A DNA stretch of 64,000 nucleotides from Anaerofustis stercorihominis (GTDB lineage: Bacteria > Bacillota > Clostridia > Eubacteriales > Anaerofustaceae), in NCBI RefSeq assembly GCF_024623185.1, contig NZ_JANJZK010000005.1, forward strand, positions 1-64,000, given 5' to 3'. Within the stretch, counting starts at the first letter, position 1; each line of letters begins with the position of its first letter. Below the pieces are notes generated by a model. That model was not told the origin of the DNA. It saw nothing but the letters and a program-made list of their open reading frames with translations, and searched no databases. Below, piece after piece: positions 43,827 to 53,105 of this stretch. The translations under genes and the position numbers were made by a program.

Positions 43827-45179
43827 ATGATATACAAAGACGTACTTGATACTATTAAAATGCTGGAAGTCGAAAATTTGGATATAAGAACTACTACTCT
43901 CGGTATTTCTTTGCTTGACTGCTTCGATTCCGATTATAAAAAAGCTACTAAGAAAATATATGATAAGATTACCACATTAGCCAAAGATTTGGTTAAAACA
44001 GCCGATACCGTTGCGGACGAATATGGGATACCTATCGTAAATAAAAGGATTTCCGTAACTCCGATAGCTCTTGCCTGTGCAAATAATGTAGATGAATGGA
44101 TAGAATATGCAAAGGCACTTGATAATGCGGCAAAAGAAGTTGGCGTTGATATCATCGGAGGATATTCCGCTCTTGTTCAAAAAGGATGTACAAAAAGCGA
44201 CGAAAGCTTTTTGGAGTCTATCCCTTATGCTCTTACGGAAACTACGAATATGTGTTCAAGTGTAAACCTCGGAAGCACAAAATCCGGTATTAATTTCAAT
44301 GCGGTCAAGAAAATGGGACCGCTTATCAAAAAGGCTGCGTATTTAAGCAGAGATGACAATTCCTTCGGTTGTGCAAAATTTGTAGTGTTTGCAAATGCCG
44401 TTGAAGATAATCCGTTTATGGCAGGCGCTTTCCATGGTGTGGGAGAAGCGGAAAAAGTCATAAACGTTGGTGTAAGCGGACCGGGCGTTGTTAAGACTGC
44501 TCTTGAAGGCATGAAAGGTGCTACTGTAGATGAAATAGCTGAAACTATCAAGAGGACTGCTTTTAAAATAACCAGAGCCGGTTCTTTGATAGGTCATGAA
44601 GTCAGCAAGCGTCTGGATGTTCCTTTCGGGATACTTGATTTATCTTTAGCACCTACTCCTGCTATAGGAGACAGTGTTGCTGAGATACTTGAAGTAATGG
44701 GGCTTGAAAGATGCGGTGCTCATGGAAGTACGGCTGCTCTTGCAATGCTTACCGACGCAGTGAAAAAAGGCGGTATCATGGCTTCAAGTCATGTTGGAGG
44801 TCTATCGGGAGCTTTCATTCCCGTAAGTGAAGACAATAGGATGATAGCCGCAGTGGAAGACGGATGTCTTAAATTCGATAAACTGGAAGCTATGACAAGC
44901 GTATGTTCGGTAGGTCTTGATATGATAGCTATCCCTTGGGATACTCCGGAAGATACAATTTCCGCTATGATTGCCGATGAAGCGGCAATAGGAGTAATAA
45001 ATAATAAAACCACAGCCGTAAGGGTCGTACCCGTTTACGGTAAAAAAGTCGGCGATAAAGTAGATTGGGGCGGACTTTTCGGTTCTGCACCTATAATGGA
45101 AGTAAACAGCTTCAGCAGCGGTGACTTCATACAAAGGGGCGGAAGGATACCTGCTCCCGTGCATTCATTTAAAAACTAA
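43827..45179 (+). CDS. UPF0210/DUF711 (PFL) family protein
   Basis: 450 residues matching the family of large glycine- and alanine-rich proteins with a pyruvate formate-lyase-like fold. Visible segments are [71 protein letters not shown] and a late [15 protein letters not shown]. No glycyl-radical motif was recognised. Biochemical role unknown. It is downstream of its usual ACT partner. Confidence 0.87.
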   Translation: MIYKDVLDTIKMLEVENLDIRTTTLGISLLDCFDSDYKKATKKIYDKITTLAKDLVKTADTVADEYGIPIVNKRISVTPIALACANNVDEWIEYAKALDNAAKEVGVDIIGGYSALVQKGCTKSDESFLESIPYALTETTNMCSSVNLGSTKSGINFNAVKKMGPLIKKAAYLSRDDNSFGCAKFVVFANAVEDNPFMAGAFHGVGEAEKVINVGVSGPGVVKTALEGMKGATVDEIAETIKRTAFKITRAGSLIGHEVSKRLDVPFGILDLSLAPTPAIGDSVAEILEVMGLERCGAHGSTAALAMLTDAVKKGGIMASSHVGGLSGAFIPVSEDNRMIAAVEDGCLKFDKLEAMTSVCSVGLDMIAIPWDTPEDTISAMIADEAAIGVINNKTTAVRVVPVYGKKVGDKVDWGGLFGSAPIMEVNSFSSGDFIQRGGRIPAPVHSFKN

Positions 45180-45193
45180 TAAGGATAAAAATC

Positions 45194-46252
45194 ATGAAAC
45201 CTACATTAAAAATCAACTTAAATAAAATATACGATAATGCAAAGATCGTAAAGAATACTTTAGATAAATATAACGTAGATATAACTTCTGTTACAAAGCT
45301 TCACTGCTGTAATCCCGTTATCGTTGATACTTTAATGCAGGCAGGGATAAATAAGTTCGGTGATTCAAGGATAGATAATCTTAAAAATATAAAAGATATC
45401 GACGCTGAAAAATGGCTTATGAGGCTTCCTAGTATTTCAGAAGCCGAAGAAGTCGTAAGGTACAGCGATATATCTCTAAACAGTGAATATGAAACAGTCG
45501 AAGCTCTTAATGAAGAAGCTAAAATACAAAACAAAGTTCATGATATTCTTCTTATGTTCGACGTTGGAGATTTAAGAGAAGGATATTTTGATAAAAAAGA
45601 TATAGTCGACAGTGCTAAAAGAATAAAAAACTTGACTAATATTAAACTCAGAGGAGTAGCCACAAATCTTACCTGTTACGGGGGAGTGCTTCCCGATGAA
45701 AACAACCTTACAAATCTGGTAAAAGTAAACGAGCTTCTGGAAGATAAGTTAAATACCAAGCTGGATATAGTTTCTGGAGGTAACTCTACAAGCTATACAC
45801 TGTTCAGAGAAGATAATCCCGTTAAAGGTGTAACCAATATCAGGATAGGTGATACCATTTTATTTGGCAGGGACTGTACTTACAGAAGTCATATCGAAGG
45901 AATGAATAAAGACGCTTTTATAATAAAAGCAGAAATAATAGAAATAAAAGAAAAACCATCTATACCAATCGGTAAAAGAGGCTTTTCGGCTCTTAATTCA
46001 AAGCCTGAGTTCATAGATGAAGGTATGAGAAAGAGAGCGATATTATCCGTAGGGAAGCAGGATATAGATATGGATATGTTCCCTTTGGATAAGGATACAA
46101 AAATCCTCGGAGGAAGCAGTGACCATCTTATAATAGACATCACAGACAGCAGTAAAGATTATAAAATCGGAGATACTTTTGAACTTTATATGTATTATAC
46201 TGCGGCTTTAAGGGCTTTTACTTCAAAATATGTGGTTAAGGAGTTTATTTAA
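45194..46252 (+). CDS. Alanine/ornithine racemase family PLP enzyme
   Basis: 352 residues. An N-terminal alanine-racemase-like barrel has the PLP lysine in SVTKLHCCNPVIVDTL, and LRGVATNLTCYGG and IVSGGNSTSY are visible, followed by a C-terminal beta domain. It resembles the clostridial Orr group, which interconverts L- and D-ornithine, although the substrate cannot be fixed from sequence. Its stop abuts the ATG of the cysteine desulfurase. Confidence 0.8.
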   Translation: MKPTLKINLNKIYDNAKIVKNTLDKYNVDITSVTKLHCCNPVIVDTLMQAGINKFGDSRIDNLKNIKDIDAEKWLMRLPSISEAEEVVRYSDISLNSEYETVEALNEEAKIQNKVHDILLMFDVGDLREGYFDKKDIVDSAKRIKNLTNIKLRGVATNLTCYGGVLPDENNLTNLVKVNELLEDKLNTKLDIVSGGNSTSYTLFREDNPVKGVTNIRIGDTILFGRDCTYRSHIEGMNKDAFIIKAEIIEIKEKPSIPIGKRGFSALNSKPEFIDEGMRKRAILSVGKQDIDMDMFPLDKDTKILGGSSDHLIIDITDSSKDYKIGDTFELYMYYTAALRAFTSKYVVKEFI

Positions 46253-47419
46253 ATGGAAGAAATCTATTTTGATAATGCCGCTACTACTATTTGTTATGAA
46301 GAAGTGTCAAAAGAAGTCAGTAAATACTTTTTGGAAGAATACGCAAATCCTTCCGCTGTACATAAAAAAGGGTTTGAAGCGGGGAAGATACTTAAAGAAA
46401 CAAAAGATAATCTTTTAAAATTGCTTGGTATCGACGGTAAAAGAAGAGTAATCTTTACCTCCGGTGCAAGCGAATCGGTCAATCTTGCAGTAAAAGGAAC
46501 TTTGGCTAAATATAAAAATCTTGAAGATGTCAATATAATAACCACCAATATTGAGCATCCCTGTGTAACGAACACATTTAGATATTTTGAAAGCTTGAAT
46601 GTAACTACGAAATATATTACAGTCAATGAATTCGGTGTAGTAAATATCGATGAACTGATTAATAATATTGACGAGCATACCAAACTTGTGAGCATTATTT
46701 ATGTAAATAATGAGTTCGGTGTGGTTCAGGATATAGAAAGTATAATAAAAAAAATAAAAGAAAAGAATGAAAATGTTTTAGTACATATAGACGCAACACA
46801 GGCTGTGGGAAAAGTGGACTTACATTTAAAAGAAGCTGATATGATTTCTTTGAGTGCTCATAAATTCCATGGTCCGAAGGGTGTCGGTGCACTTGTACTC
46901 AAAGAAAACATTACTCTTACTCCTCTTATTCACGGCGGAGGACAGCAGGAAAGCTTCAGGAGCGGGACGGTAAATACTCCTTTGATTGCGGGATTTAACG
47001 AAGCAATCAAAATTACGAATAAAAATTATAAAGAAAATAAAAATATTTATAAAGAATTATTTGAATATGCGGTCAAAAAACTAAATGATAATATTAAAGA
47101 TTTTCAAATAAACACTCCTTACGAAAAAGCAGATATATCTTATCATATTTTAAATGTAAGTTTTAAGGGTATAAAAGGAGAAGTACTTCTTCATATGCTG
47201 GAGGAATACAACATTTACGTTTCGGTATCCAGTGCATGCTCCGCAAGGAACAGCAGTGTAAACACTATCTTACAGGCAATAGGAGTGGAAGATGAACTTA
47301 TTAAGGGAACTATAAGGATAAGTTTCAGTGAATTTAATACAAAAGAAGAAATAGATTATTTCATAGAAAAATTAAAAGAATGTATAAATAGATTAAATCT
47401 TTTAAATAAATATAAGTAG
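46253..47419 (+). CDS. Cysteine desulfurase (IscS/NifS family)
   Basis: 388 residues. PLP-binding Lys in SLSAHKFHGPKGVGAL, GGGQQESFRSGT and the catalytic Cys in SSACSARNSS are visible. It provides sulfane sulfur. thiI follows 11 bp after its stop, so the likely job of this paralogue is sulfur supply for 4-thiouridine in tRNA. Confidence 0.92.
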   Translation: MEEIYFDNAATTICYEEVSKEVSKYFLEEYANPSAVHKKGFEAGKILKETKDNLLKLLGIDGKRRVIFTSGASESVNLAVKGTLAKYKNLEDVNIITTNIEHPCVTNTFRYFESLNVTTKYITVNEFGVVNIDELINNIDEHTKLVSIIYVNNEFGVVQDIESIIKKIKEKNENVLVHIDATQAVGKVDLHLKEADMISLSAHKFHGPKGVGALVLKENITLTPLIHGGGQQESFRSGTVNTPLIAGFNEAIKITNKNYKENKNIYKELFEYAVKKLNDNIKDFQINTPYEKADISYHILNVSFKGIKGEVLLHMLEEYNIYVSVSSACSARNSSVNTILQAIGVEDELIKGTIRISFSEFNTKEEIDYFIEKLKECINRLNLLNKYK

Positions 47420-47430
47420 GGATAAAATTT

Positions 47431-48585
47431 ATGAAGAAAATGATAATGGTAAAGTATGGGGAAATAAGTCTTAAAGGACTTAACAGAAAATACTTTGTAG
47501 ATTTACTTGCAAAGAATATAAGACTTTCTCTCAGAAAATTTGAAAATATCAAAGTACATACGATACAAAGCAGGATCATCGTAAGCGGTTATAACAATGA
47601 AGACGAGGATAAAATAATCGAAAGGCTTAAAAAAGTTTTTGGAATAGTTTATTTGACAAAATGCTACGAAGTCGAAAAAGATATGGACAAAATCAAAGAA
47701 GTGGCTTTGATGGTAATGAAAGAAGGCGGATATAAGACTTTTAAGGTCGAAACAAAAAGAAGCGATAAGAAGTATCCTTTAAAATCCCCTGAAATAAGCA
47801 AAGATGTGGGAGCATATGTACTTATTAATACTGAAGACTTAAAAGTCGATGTGAGAAACCCTGAAGCGGTTTTAAAGGTGGAAATAAGAGAGAATGCATA
47901 TGTTTATGCGGGAGATATAAGATGTAATGCTGGGCTTCCCGTGAACTCAAGCGGTGTCGGAGGACTTCTTTTATCCGGCGGACTTGATTCTCCCGTTGCG
48001 GGATATTTGATGAACAAGAGGGGTATGAAAATCGTTGGACTTCATTTTCACAGTTATCCTTTTACGAGTATGGACGCAAAAGAAAAAGTCAAAGATTTAG
48101 CGGAAGTTTTAAGCGATTATAATATGGGCATAACTCTTGTAAATATCAGTCTTACCAAGATACAAGAACAGATAATATCTAACTGTGAAGGCGAATATCT
48201 AACGGTAATACTTAGAAGATTTATGATAAAAATCGCAAACAGACTTAAAAATAAATTTGATTTGAAGGCTCTTATTACCGGAGAAAGCTTGGGACAAGTG
48301 GCATCGCAGACAATAGAAGGTATCTCTTGTACAAATGAATGTTCCGCTCTTCCGATTTTAAGACCTCTTATAGCTTATGACAAGACCGAAATAGTAGATA
48401 TTTCCAGAAAAATCGATGCTTATGATATTTCTATCAGACCATATGAGGACTGCTGTACGATATTCGTACCCAAACATCCCATAATAAAACCTAAATTATC
48501 CAGAGTTTTGGAAGAAGAAGCAAAGTTAGACGTGGAAGATTTGATTGAAGAAACGATAAATGATATAGAAATAATAAAATTATAA
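47431..48585 (+). CDS. thiI: tRNA 4-thiouridine synthase ThiI
   Basis: 384 residues: N-terminal ferredoxin-like/THUMP domain, then a PP-loop ATPase with LLSGGLDSPVAGYLM. There is no C-terminal rhodanese domain, as is usual in Firmicutes. It adenylates U8 of tRNA and inserts sulfur delivered by the desulfurase encoded just upstream. Confidence 0.93.
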   Translation: MKKMIMVKYGEISLKGLNRKYFVDLLAKNIRLSLRKFENIKVHTIQSRIIVSGYNNEDEDKIIERLKKVFGIVYLTKCYEVEKDMDKIKEVALMVMKEGGYKTFKVETKRSDKKYPLKSPEISKDVGAYVLINTEDLKVDVRNPEAVLKVEIRENAYVYAGDIRCNAGLPVNSSGVGGLLLSGGLDSPVAGYLMNKRGMKIVGLHFHSYPFTSMDAKEKVKDLAEVLSDYNMGITLVNISLTKIQEQIISNCEGEYLTVILRRFMIKIANRLKNKFDLKALITGESLGQVASQTIEGISCTNECSALPILRPLIAYDKTEIVDISRKIDAYDISIRPYEDCCTIFVPKHPIIKPKLSRVLEEEAKLDVEDLIEETINDIEIIKL

Positions 48586-48671
48586 ATTTAAACTGAATAA
48601 ACGACAAATTTAGGCTTATTTTTTAAATTATTTGGAGTAATATATATAAAAACTGTTTAAGGAGTAGAGTT

Positions 48672-49157
48672 TTGAAATATACTATTACACAAGCATCCAA
48701 TATTTTAGATTGTAAGCCTTATTTATTAAGATTTTATGAAGACGAATTCGAACTTCAAATCCCCAGAGGCTCGAACAACAGAAGATATTATACAACAAAG
48801 GAAATCGACATATTTCGTTACATAGAAGCCTTAAAAGGCGAGGGAAAAAGAAATAAAGAAATAAAAGAAACTCTTCATAGTTCAAAAAATGAAATTATTT
48901 TTGAAGAAATCGAAGAAGAAAAACCAAAAGAAGAAGATAATAATATTACGTGCCTAATAAAAACGATAAATTCTTTACGTGAAGAAATCGAAAATTTAAA
49001 GCAGCAGGACGCATTCAAACAAAGGGACGAACTTATAACCGAAAACGCAAGACTAAAAATGAAATTAAAAGAAAAATCATATGAATTATCGATTTTAAAA
49101 GAAAAATATAACGCTCTAAAGCAGGCTAAAAAGCGAAGTTTATTCAAATTTGAATAA
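48672..49157 (+). CDS. MerR-type HTH protein with C-terminal coiled coil (RacA-like layout)
   Basis: 161 residues starting at TTG, supported by AAGGAG (48659-48664) at proper spacing. The N-terminal MerR-like helix-turn-helix (ITQASNILDCKPYLLRFYEDEF, then RRYYTTKEIDIFRYIEAL) is followed by an acidic linker of about 20 residues. A long heptad-rich coiled coil (about 95-155) follows, with a basic end KKRSLFKFE. The design matches RacA, the Bacillus chromosome-anchoring protein, in form but not clearly in sequence. The next gene is a spore SASP, followed by spoIIA. Confidence 0.6.
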   Translation: MKYTITQASNILDCKPYLLRFYEDEFELQIPRGSNNRRYYTTKEIDIFRYIEALKGEGKRNKEIKETLHSSKNEIIFEEIEEEKPKEEDNNITCLIKTINSLREEIENLKQQDAFKQRDELITENARLKMKLKEKSYELSILKEKYNALKQAKKRSLFKFE

Positions 49158-49235
49158 CAGGCAGAACTTTCCAGTGTATTTTTGTTTCAAAAGTCCATAA
49201 TAGAATTATAACACTTATAAATGGAGGTGAAACAG

Positions 49236-49412
49236 ATGAACAACAGAGAAGCTAAAAAAGGCTTAGACCAATTTAAGAAACAAGTTGCTAGCGAACTTAG
49301 CATTAATCTTCAAGATGGATATAATGGTAATTTAACTAGTAAAGAAGCCGGTTCTATCGGTGGTGAAATGGTTAAAAGAATGGTTGAATCTTACGAAAAT
49401 TCAATGAAATAA
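49236..49412 (+). CDS. Alpha/beta-type small acid-soluble spore protein
   Basis: 58 residues with the SASP hallmarks LDQFKKQVASEL and GNLTSKEAGSIGGEMVKRMVE, including the GPR cleavage region. It coats and protects spore DNA. GGAGGTG at 49223-49229 fits ATG 49236 and not the earlier in-frame ATG 49221. A CATAATA at 49196-49202 could be part of a forespore sigma promoter, but this is weak. It is followed by a terminator. Confidence 0.92.
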   Translation: MNNREAKKGLDQFKKQVASELSINLQDGYNGNLTSKEAGSIGGEMVKRMVESYENSMK

Positions 49413-49435
49413 GTAAGATAGCATTTGTATGATAT

Positions 49436-49467
49436 AAAAAGGAAGCAGATAATCTGCTTCCTTTTTT
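49436..49467 (+). terminator. Terminator of the SASP gene
   Basis: A-tract, GGAAGCAGA, TAA, TCTGCTTCC and T-run. Confidence 0.88.
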
Positions 49468-49518
49468 ATTTTTAAAAATGATTAAACATTTGGATTTAAC
49501 CCTAAATTTTTCAAAATT

Positions 49519-49548
49519 CTACATGCATATTTTGGTACTATCATGTAG
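49519..49548. promoter_or_regulatory. Inverted repeat upstream of spoIIAA
   Basis: CTACATG (49519-49525) and CATGTAG (49542-49548) with a 16-bp spacer, about 28 bp before the spoIIAA start. It may be an operator or chance, and no regulator is known for it. Confidence 0.25.
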
Positions 49549-49575
49549 GCAAAAATAATATAGAGAGGTTAAATC

Positions 49576-49920
49576 ATGAATTTTGAAATAAATATAACAG
49601 GTAACACTCTGACTGTCAAAATCAAGGGTGATTTGGATGATCATGTTACTTTGGATTTAAGAGAAAACATCGATTACGCATTATGTAAAAAAGAAATAAA
49701 AAATTTGATTTTTGATTTAAGTGAACTTACCTTTATGGACTCTGCGGGTATAGGACTTTTTATGGGAAGATATAAGAAAATATCTGCTGAAAACGGAAAA
49801 TGCGGTTTGGTCACAAAAGATAAACAAATTATAAAAATACTTAGGATGTCTGGAATACTTTCGATTTTTGATTTATTTAATACATTAGAAGAAGGGATAG
49901 AAAAATATGAAAATAGGTAA
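49576..49920 (+). CDS. spoIIAA: Anti-sigma F factor antagonist SpoIIAA
   Basis: A 114-residue STAS domain with the phosphorylatable Ser56 in LTFMDSAGIGLFMGRY. The unphosphorylated form frees sigma F from SpoIIAB in the forespore. The 3' end overlaps spoIIAB by 14 bp, giving the classical spoIIA operon order. Confidence 0.93.
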   Translation: MNFEINITGNTLTVKIKGDLDDHVTLDLRENIDYALCKKEIKNLIFDLSELTFMDSAGIGLFMGRYKKISAENGKCGLVTKDKQIIKILRMSGILSIFDLFNTLEEGIEKYENR

Positions 49921-50368
49921 TAAAGTAGATAATTTTTTAAATGTTTCGTTTAAAAGCATATCCGAAAACGAATCTTTGGCAAGGCTTATCATTTCAAGTT
50001 TTGTACTTCCGTTAAATCCGACTATAGATGAGCTAAATGATATAAAGACCAGTGTATCGGAAGCGGTGACAAATTCAATAATACATGCATACAACAATGA
50101 AGATAATCATTTGATAACAATGGAAGCATTTATAAAAGAAAGAGAAGTTACGATTAAAATCATAGATGACGGAGTTGGTATAAAAGATATAGATCAGGCT
50201 AAGGAACCTTTATATACTTCAAAACCCGAACTTGAAAGATCCGGACTTGGCTTTACTATAATGGAAAGTTTTATGGATGAGCTAAGTATCACATCAAAAG
50301 AAGGCGACGGGACTACTTTAATAATGAGTAAAAAAATTTCTAATAGGAACAATACATATAATGAATAG
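49907..50368 (+). CDS. spoIIAB: Anti-sigma F factor / kinase SpoIIAB
   Basis: A 153-residue GHKL kinase with the N-box VSEAVTNSIIHAYN, G1 IIDDGVGIKD and G2 ERSGLGFTIMESFMDEL. It binds and inhibits sigma F and phosphorylates SpoIIAA. It overlaps both neighbours (14 bp and 8 bp). Confidence 0.94.
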   Translation: MKIGNKVDNFLNVSFKSISENESLARLIISSFVLPLNPTIDELNDIKTSVSEAVTNSIIHAYNNEDNHLITMEAFIKEREVTIKIIDDGVGIKDIDQAKEPLYTSKPELERSGLGFTIMESFMDELSITSKEGDGTTLIMSKKISNRNNTYNE

Positions 50369-51113
50369 CGAATCTGCAAAAATTGATTATTTTTCAGATG
50401 AGATAAAAGAACTTATAGTAAACGCACAAAACGGAGATAAAAATTCTTTAGAAGAACTGACTGTTATAAACACACCTCTTATAAATTCCATACTTAAGAG
50501 ATATCTTTCATATTCCATAAGCTATGATGATTTGTTTCAAATCGGAGCGATAGGACTTATAAAGGCGATTAAAAGATTTAGTTTTGAATTCAATACTAAA
50601 TTTTCAACCTATGCGGTATACGTCATAAACGGAGAATATAAAAGATATTTCAGAGATGAAGGAATAATAAAAGTAGGAAGAAATTTAAAGACTATTTATT
50701 TAAAAACAAAGACAATCAGAGAAGATTATGTAAAGAAAAACGGTGTGGAACCGAGTATAGACTATTTAAGCGAAAAAATCGGAGTTTCATCGGAAGATGT
50801 ATTGATGGCTCTGGAAGCTTGCAGACAGCCGGAAAGTCTATCTAAAGAATTAAATACCAATGAAAATACTCCTATTTTATTAATGGATAAAATAAAAGAT
50901 GAGAACGACAGCAATGAAAAGATAGTTGAAAAGCTAGATTTGAAAAATGCTATTATGAACCTTGAAAAAAGAGACAGGCAGATAATAGTGCTTAGATATT
51001 TTAAAAATAAAACTCAAAAAGAAGTAGCCGAAGTTCTGGGACTTTCACAGGTGCAGGTATCCAGATTAGAGAAAAAAATAATAGAAAATATGAAAAAAAC
51101 TTTCGAAAGTTAA
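50361..51113 (+). CDS. sigF: RNA polymerase sigma F factor
   Basis: 250 residues. Region 2 (YDDLFQIGAIGLIKAIKRFSFEFNTKFSTYAVYVINGEY in segments), region 3 and region 4 with the helix-turn-helix KTQKEVAEVLGLSQVQVSRLEKKI are visible. It is the first forespore-specific sigma factor and third gene of spoIIA. spoVAC follows 63 bp later, after a hairpin. Confidence 0.94.
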   Translation: MNSESAKIDYFSDEIKELIVNAQNGDKNSLEELTVINTPLINSILKRYLSYSISYDDLFQIGAIGLIKAIKRFSFEFNTKFSTYAVYVINGEYKRYFRDEGIIKVGRNLKTIYLKTKTIREDYVKKNGVEPSIDYLSEKIGVSSEDVLMALEACRQPESLSKELNTNENTPILLMDKIKDENDSNEKIVEKLDLKNAIMNLEKRDRQIIVLRYFKNKTQKEVAEVLGLSQVQVSRLEKKIIENMKKTFES

Positions 51114-51131
51114 ATTTTTGAAAGTTTTTTT
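51097..51131 (+). terminator. Hairpin after sigF, possible partial terminator
   Basis: AAACTTTC/GAAAGTTT with a 15-nt loop and a T-run. It overlaps the end of sigF and may separate spoIIA from spoVA transcription. Confidence 0.55.
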
Positions 51132-51176
51132 GTTTTTCGGGGAAAATAAAATAAATTTTTATTTAGGAGTTTATAA

Positions 51177-51623
51177 ATGGAATCAAATAAAAAAAATATC
51201 AAAGATTATCAAGAAGTCGTTAAGAAAAATAAACCCACTCCCAATAAGAGTCATTTATATATGTCTTTTATTGTTGGGGGGATCATATGTATGATTGGTC
51301 AGTTTATCAATAATTTCTTTTCTAGAAGGGGCTTTTCTATGCTTGAAGCCGCAAATATGACATCAATCGTAATGGTCTTTTTAGGTTCTTTATTAACTGG
51401 ACTTGGATTATATGACAATATCGGTAAAAAAGCCGGAGCAGGTTCTATCGTTCCCATAACCGGATTTGCAAACAGTATAGTATCAAGTGCAATGGAATTT
51501 CAAAAAGAAGGCTACATTTTCGGTATGGCAGCAAATATGTTTAAGATCGCGGGACCTGTAATAGTGTTCGGAGTTACTTCAAGCTCTGTTGTGGGACTTA
51601 TATATTTTATTTTAACGAGGTAA
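51177..51623 (+). CDS. spoVAC: Stage V sporulation protein AC
   Basis: A 148-residue membrane protein with about four hydrophobic segments, including FIVGGIICMIGQFI, TSIVMVFLGSLLTGLGLYD and ITGFANSIVSSAMEF. SpoVAC is part of the dipicolinic-acid channel of the spore inner membrane. Its stop is 3 bp before spoVAD. Confidence 0.92.
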   Translation: MESNKKNIKDYQEVVKKNKPTPNKSHLYMSFIVGGIICMIGQFINNFFSRRGFSMLEAANMTSIVMVFLGSLLTGLGLYDNIGKKAGAGSIVPITGFANSIVSSAMEFQKEGYIFGMAANMFKIAGPVIVFGVTSSSVVGLIYFILTR

Positions 51624-51626
51624 GAG

Positions 51627-52643
51627 ATGAATAAAAAAATAGGAAGACAAAGTTACAAATTTGGTAAAAGGATATGTATAAGAGACACAAGGTCGATAGC
51701 AGGTCCCGTCGAAAGTCAGGGACCTTTGAATAGTTATTTTCATGAAACATTTGAAGATGATTTACTTGGGCAGGATTCATTTGAAAAAGCCGAGCACCAA
51801 ATGTGTCTTAGAAATATCTTATCTTTACTTGAAACAAATCAATTAAATGAAACCGATATAGATATTTATATCGGCGGAGATCTATTAAATCAAATCATTA
51901 CTACAAATCTAACAGCAAGAGACCTTAAGATCCCTTACTGGGGACTTTATAATGCTTGTTCTACTTTTGTGGAAGCAATTCAGGCAGCCGCAGTCCTTCT
52001 TGACGGAGATTTTATAAACAGAGCAGTAATAAGTACGGCAAGTCATTTTTCTACCGCAGAAAGACAGTACAGGTTCCCTTTGGAGCTTGGTACACAGTCT
52101 CCTCCAAGTGCACAAAGGACCGTAACCGGTTCCGGGGCAATGATTTTGGAAAAGAGCTGCCTGGAAGGGCCTTTCGTTACTCATATGACAATAGGTAAAG
52201 TCATGGACTTCGGTCAAAGTGACCCCAATGATATGGGAAGTGCAATGGCGATAGCCGCTTGTGACACGATTATGACACATCTAGAGGATTTGGATGTGAG
52301 TGCGGAAGATTATGACCTTATCGTTACGGGTGACCTTGGCGAAGTCGGATATAATATCACAAAAGATTTCTTAAAGAAAAAAGGTGTGAATATAGAAAAC
52401 AAATATAAAGACTGCGGTATGCTTGTTTACGACATAATAAATCAGGATGTTATGTGCGGCGGAAGCGGTGCGGGATGCAGCTCTACGGTCTTTACGAGTT
52501 ACTTTTACAATAAGCTTAAAAGTAAAGAATTAAATAAGATTTTACTTGTGGCAACGGGAGCATTATTAAGTCCGATTTCAACCGGACAAAAGGAAAACAT
52601 TCCTTGTATAGCTCATGCGGTAACAATCGAGAATTCTAAATAA
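51627..52643 (+). CDS. spoVAD: Stage V sporulation protein AD
   Basis: A 338-residue soluble protein with a thiolase/ketoacyl-synthase fold: PYWGLYNACSTFVEAIQAAAVLLDG, VISTASHFSTAERQYRFPLELGTQ, QRTVTGSGAMILE and GGSGAGCSSTVF. It binds dipicolinic acid and is not thought to be an active thiolase. Normal length, between spoVAC and spoVAE. Confidence 0.94.
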   Translation: MNKKIGRQSYKFGKRICIRDTRSIAGPVESQGPLNSYFHETFEDDLLGQDSFEKAEHQMCLRNILSLLETNQLNETDIDIYIGGDLLNQIITTNLTARDLKIPYWGLYNACSTFVEAIQAAAVLLDGDFINRAVISTASHFSTAERQYRFPLELGTQSPPSAQRTVTGSGAMILEKSCLEGPFVTHMTIGKVMDFGQSDPNDMGSAMAIAACDTIMTHLEDLDVSAEDYDLIVTGDLGEVGYNITKDFLKKKGVNIENKYKDCGMLVYDIINQDVMCGGSGAGCSSTVFTSYFYNKLKSKELNKILLVATGALLSPISTGQKENIPCIAHAVTIENSK

Positions 52644-52654
52644 AGGAGATAATA

Positions 52655-53011
52655 ATGGATTATTTATATGTATTTATAACCGGAGGGATACTATGTTTGA
52701 TTGCTCAAATCATCATGGATAACACTACACTCGTTTCGGGACAGATTTTAGTTATATATATTGTTGCGGGAGTAATTTTAACTGCTCTTGGGCTATATGA
52801 ACCTATAGTAAAGTTCGGTCAGGCAGGTGCTACGGTTCCTCTTACCGGGTTCGGATACAGTCTTGTTAAAGGGACTATATTTGCGGTCAAGCAGGACGGG
52901 CTTCTGGGAGTACTTACCGGACCTCTTACTGCAACGGGAGGCGGAATTGCTGCAGCAATAATATTCGGATATGTATTTGCGGTCATATTTTCTCCTAAAA
53001 CCAAGAAATAA
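52655..53011 (+). CDS. spoVAE: Stage V sporulation protein AE
   Basis: A 118-residue membrane protein with four hydrophobic segments and the family stretch VPLTGFGYSLVKGTIFAVKQDGLLG. It resembles SpoVAC and completes the C-D-E core of the dipicolinic-acid channel. It ends at a terminator, and no spoVAA, AB or AF genes are present here. Confidence 0.92.
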   Translation: MDYLYVFITGGILCLIAQIIMDNTTLVSGQILVIYIVAGVILTALGLYEPIVKFGQAGATVPLTGFGYSLVKGTIFAVKQDGLLGVLTGPLTATGGGIAAAIIFGYVFAVIFSPKTKK

Positions 53012-53014
53012 AAT

Positions 53015-53048
53015 AAAAGAGATGTCGAACAAGATGTCTCTTTTTTTT
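53015..53048 (+). terminator. Terminator of the spoVA operon
   Basis: AAAAGAGA/TCTCTTTT stem with a 14-nt loop and a long T-run. Confidence 0.65.
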
Positions 53049-53105
53049 ATGTTATTTGGTTTAAAAAATGTTATAATGGACTTAATTTGATAAAGGATAA
53101 TTAAT

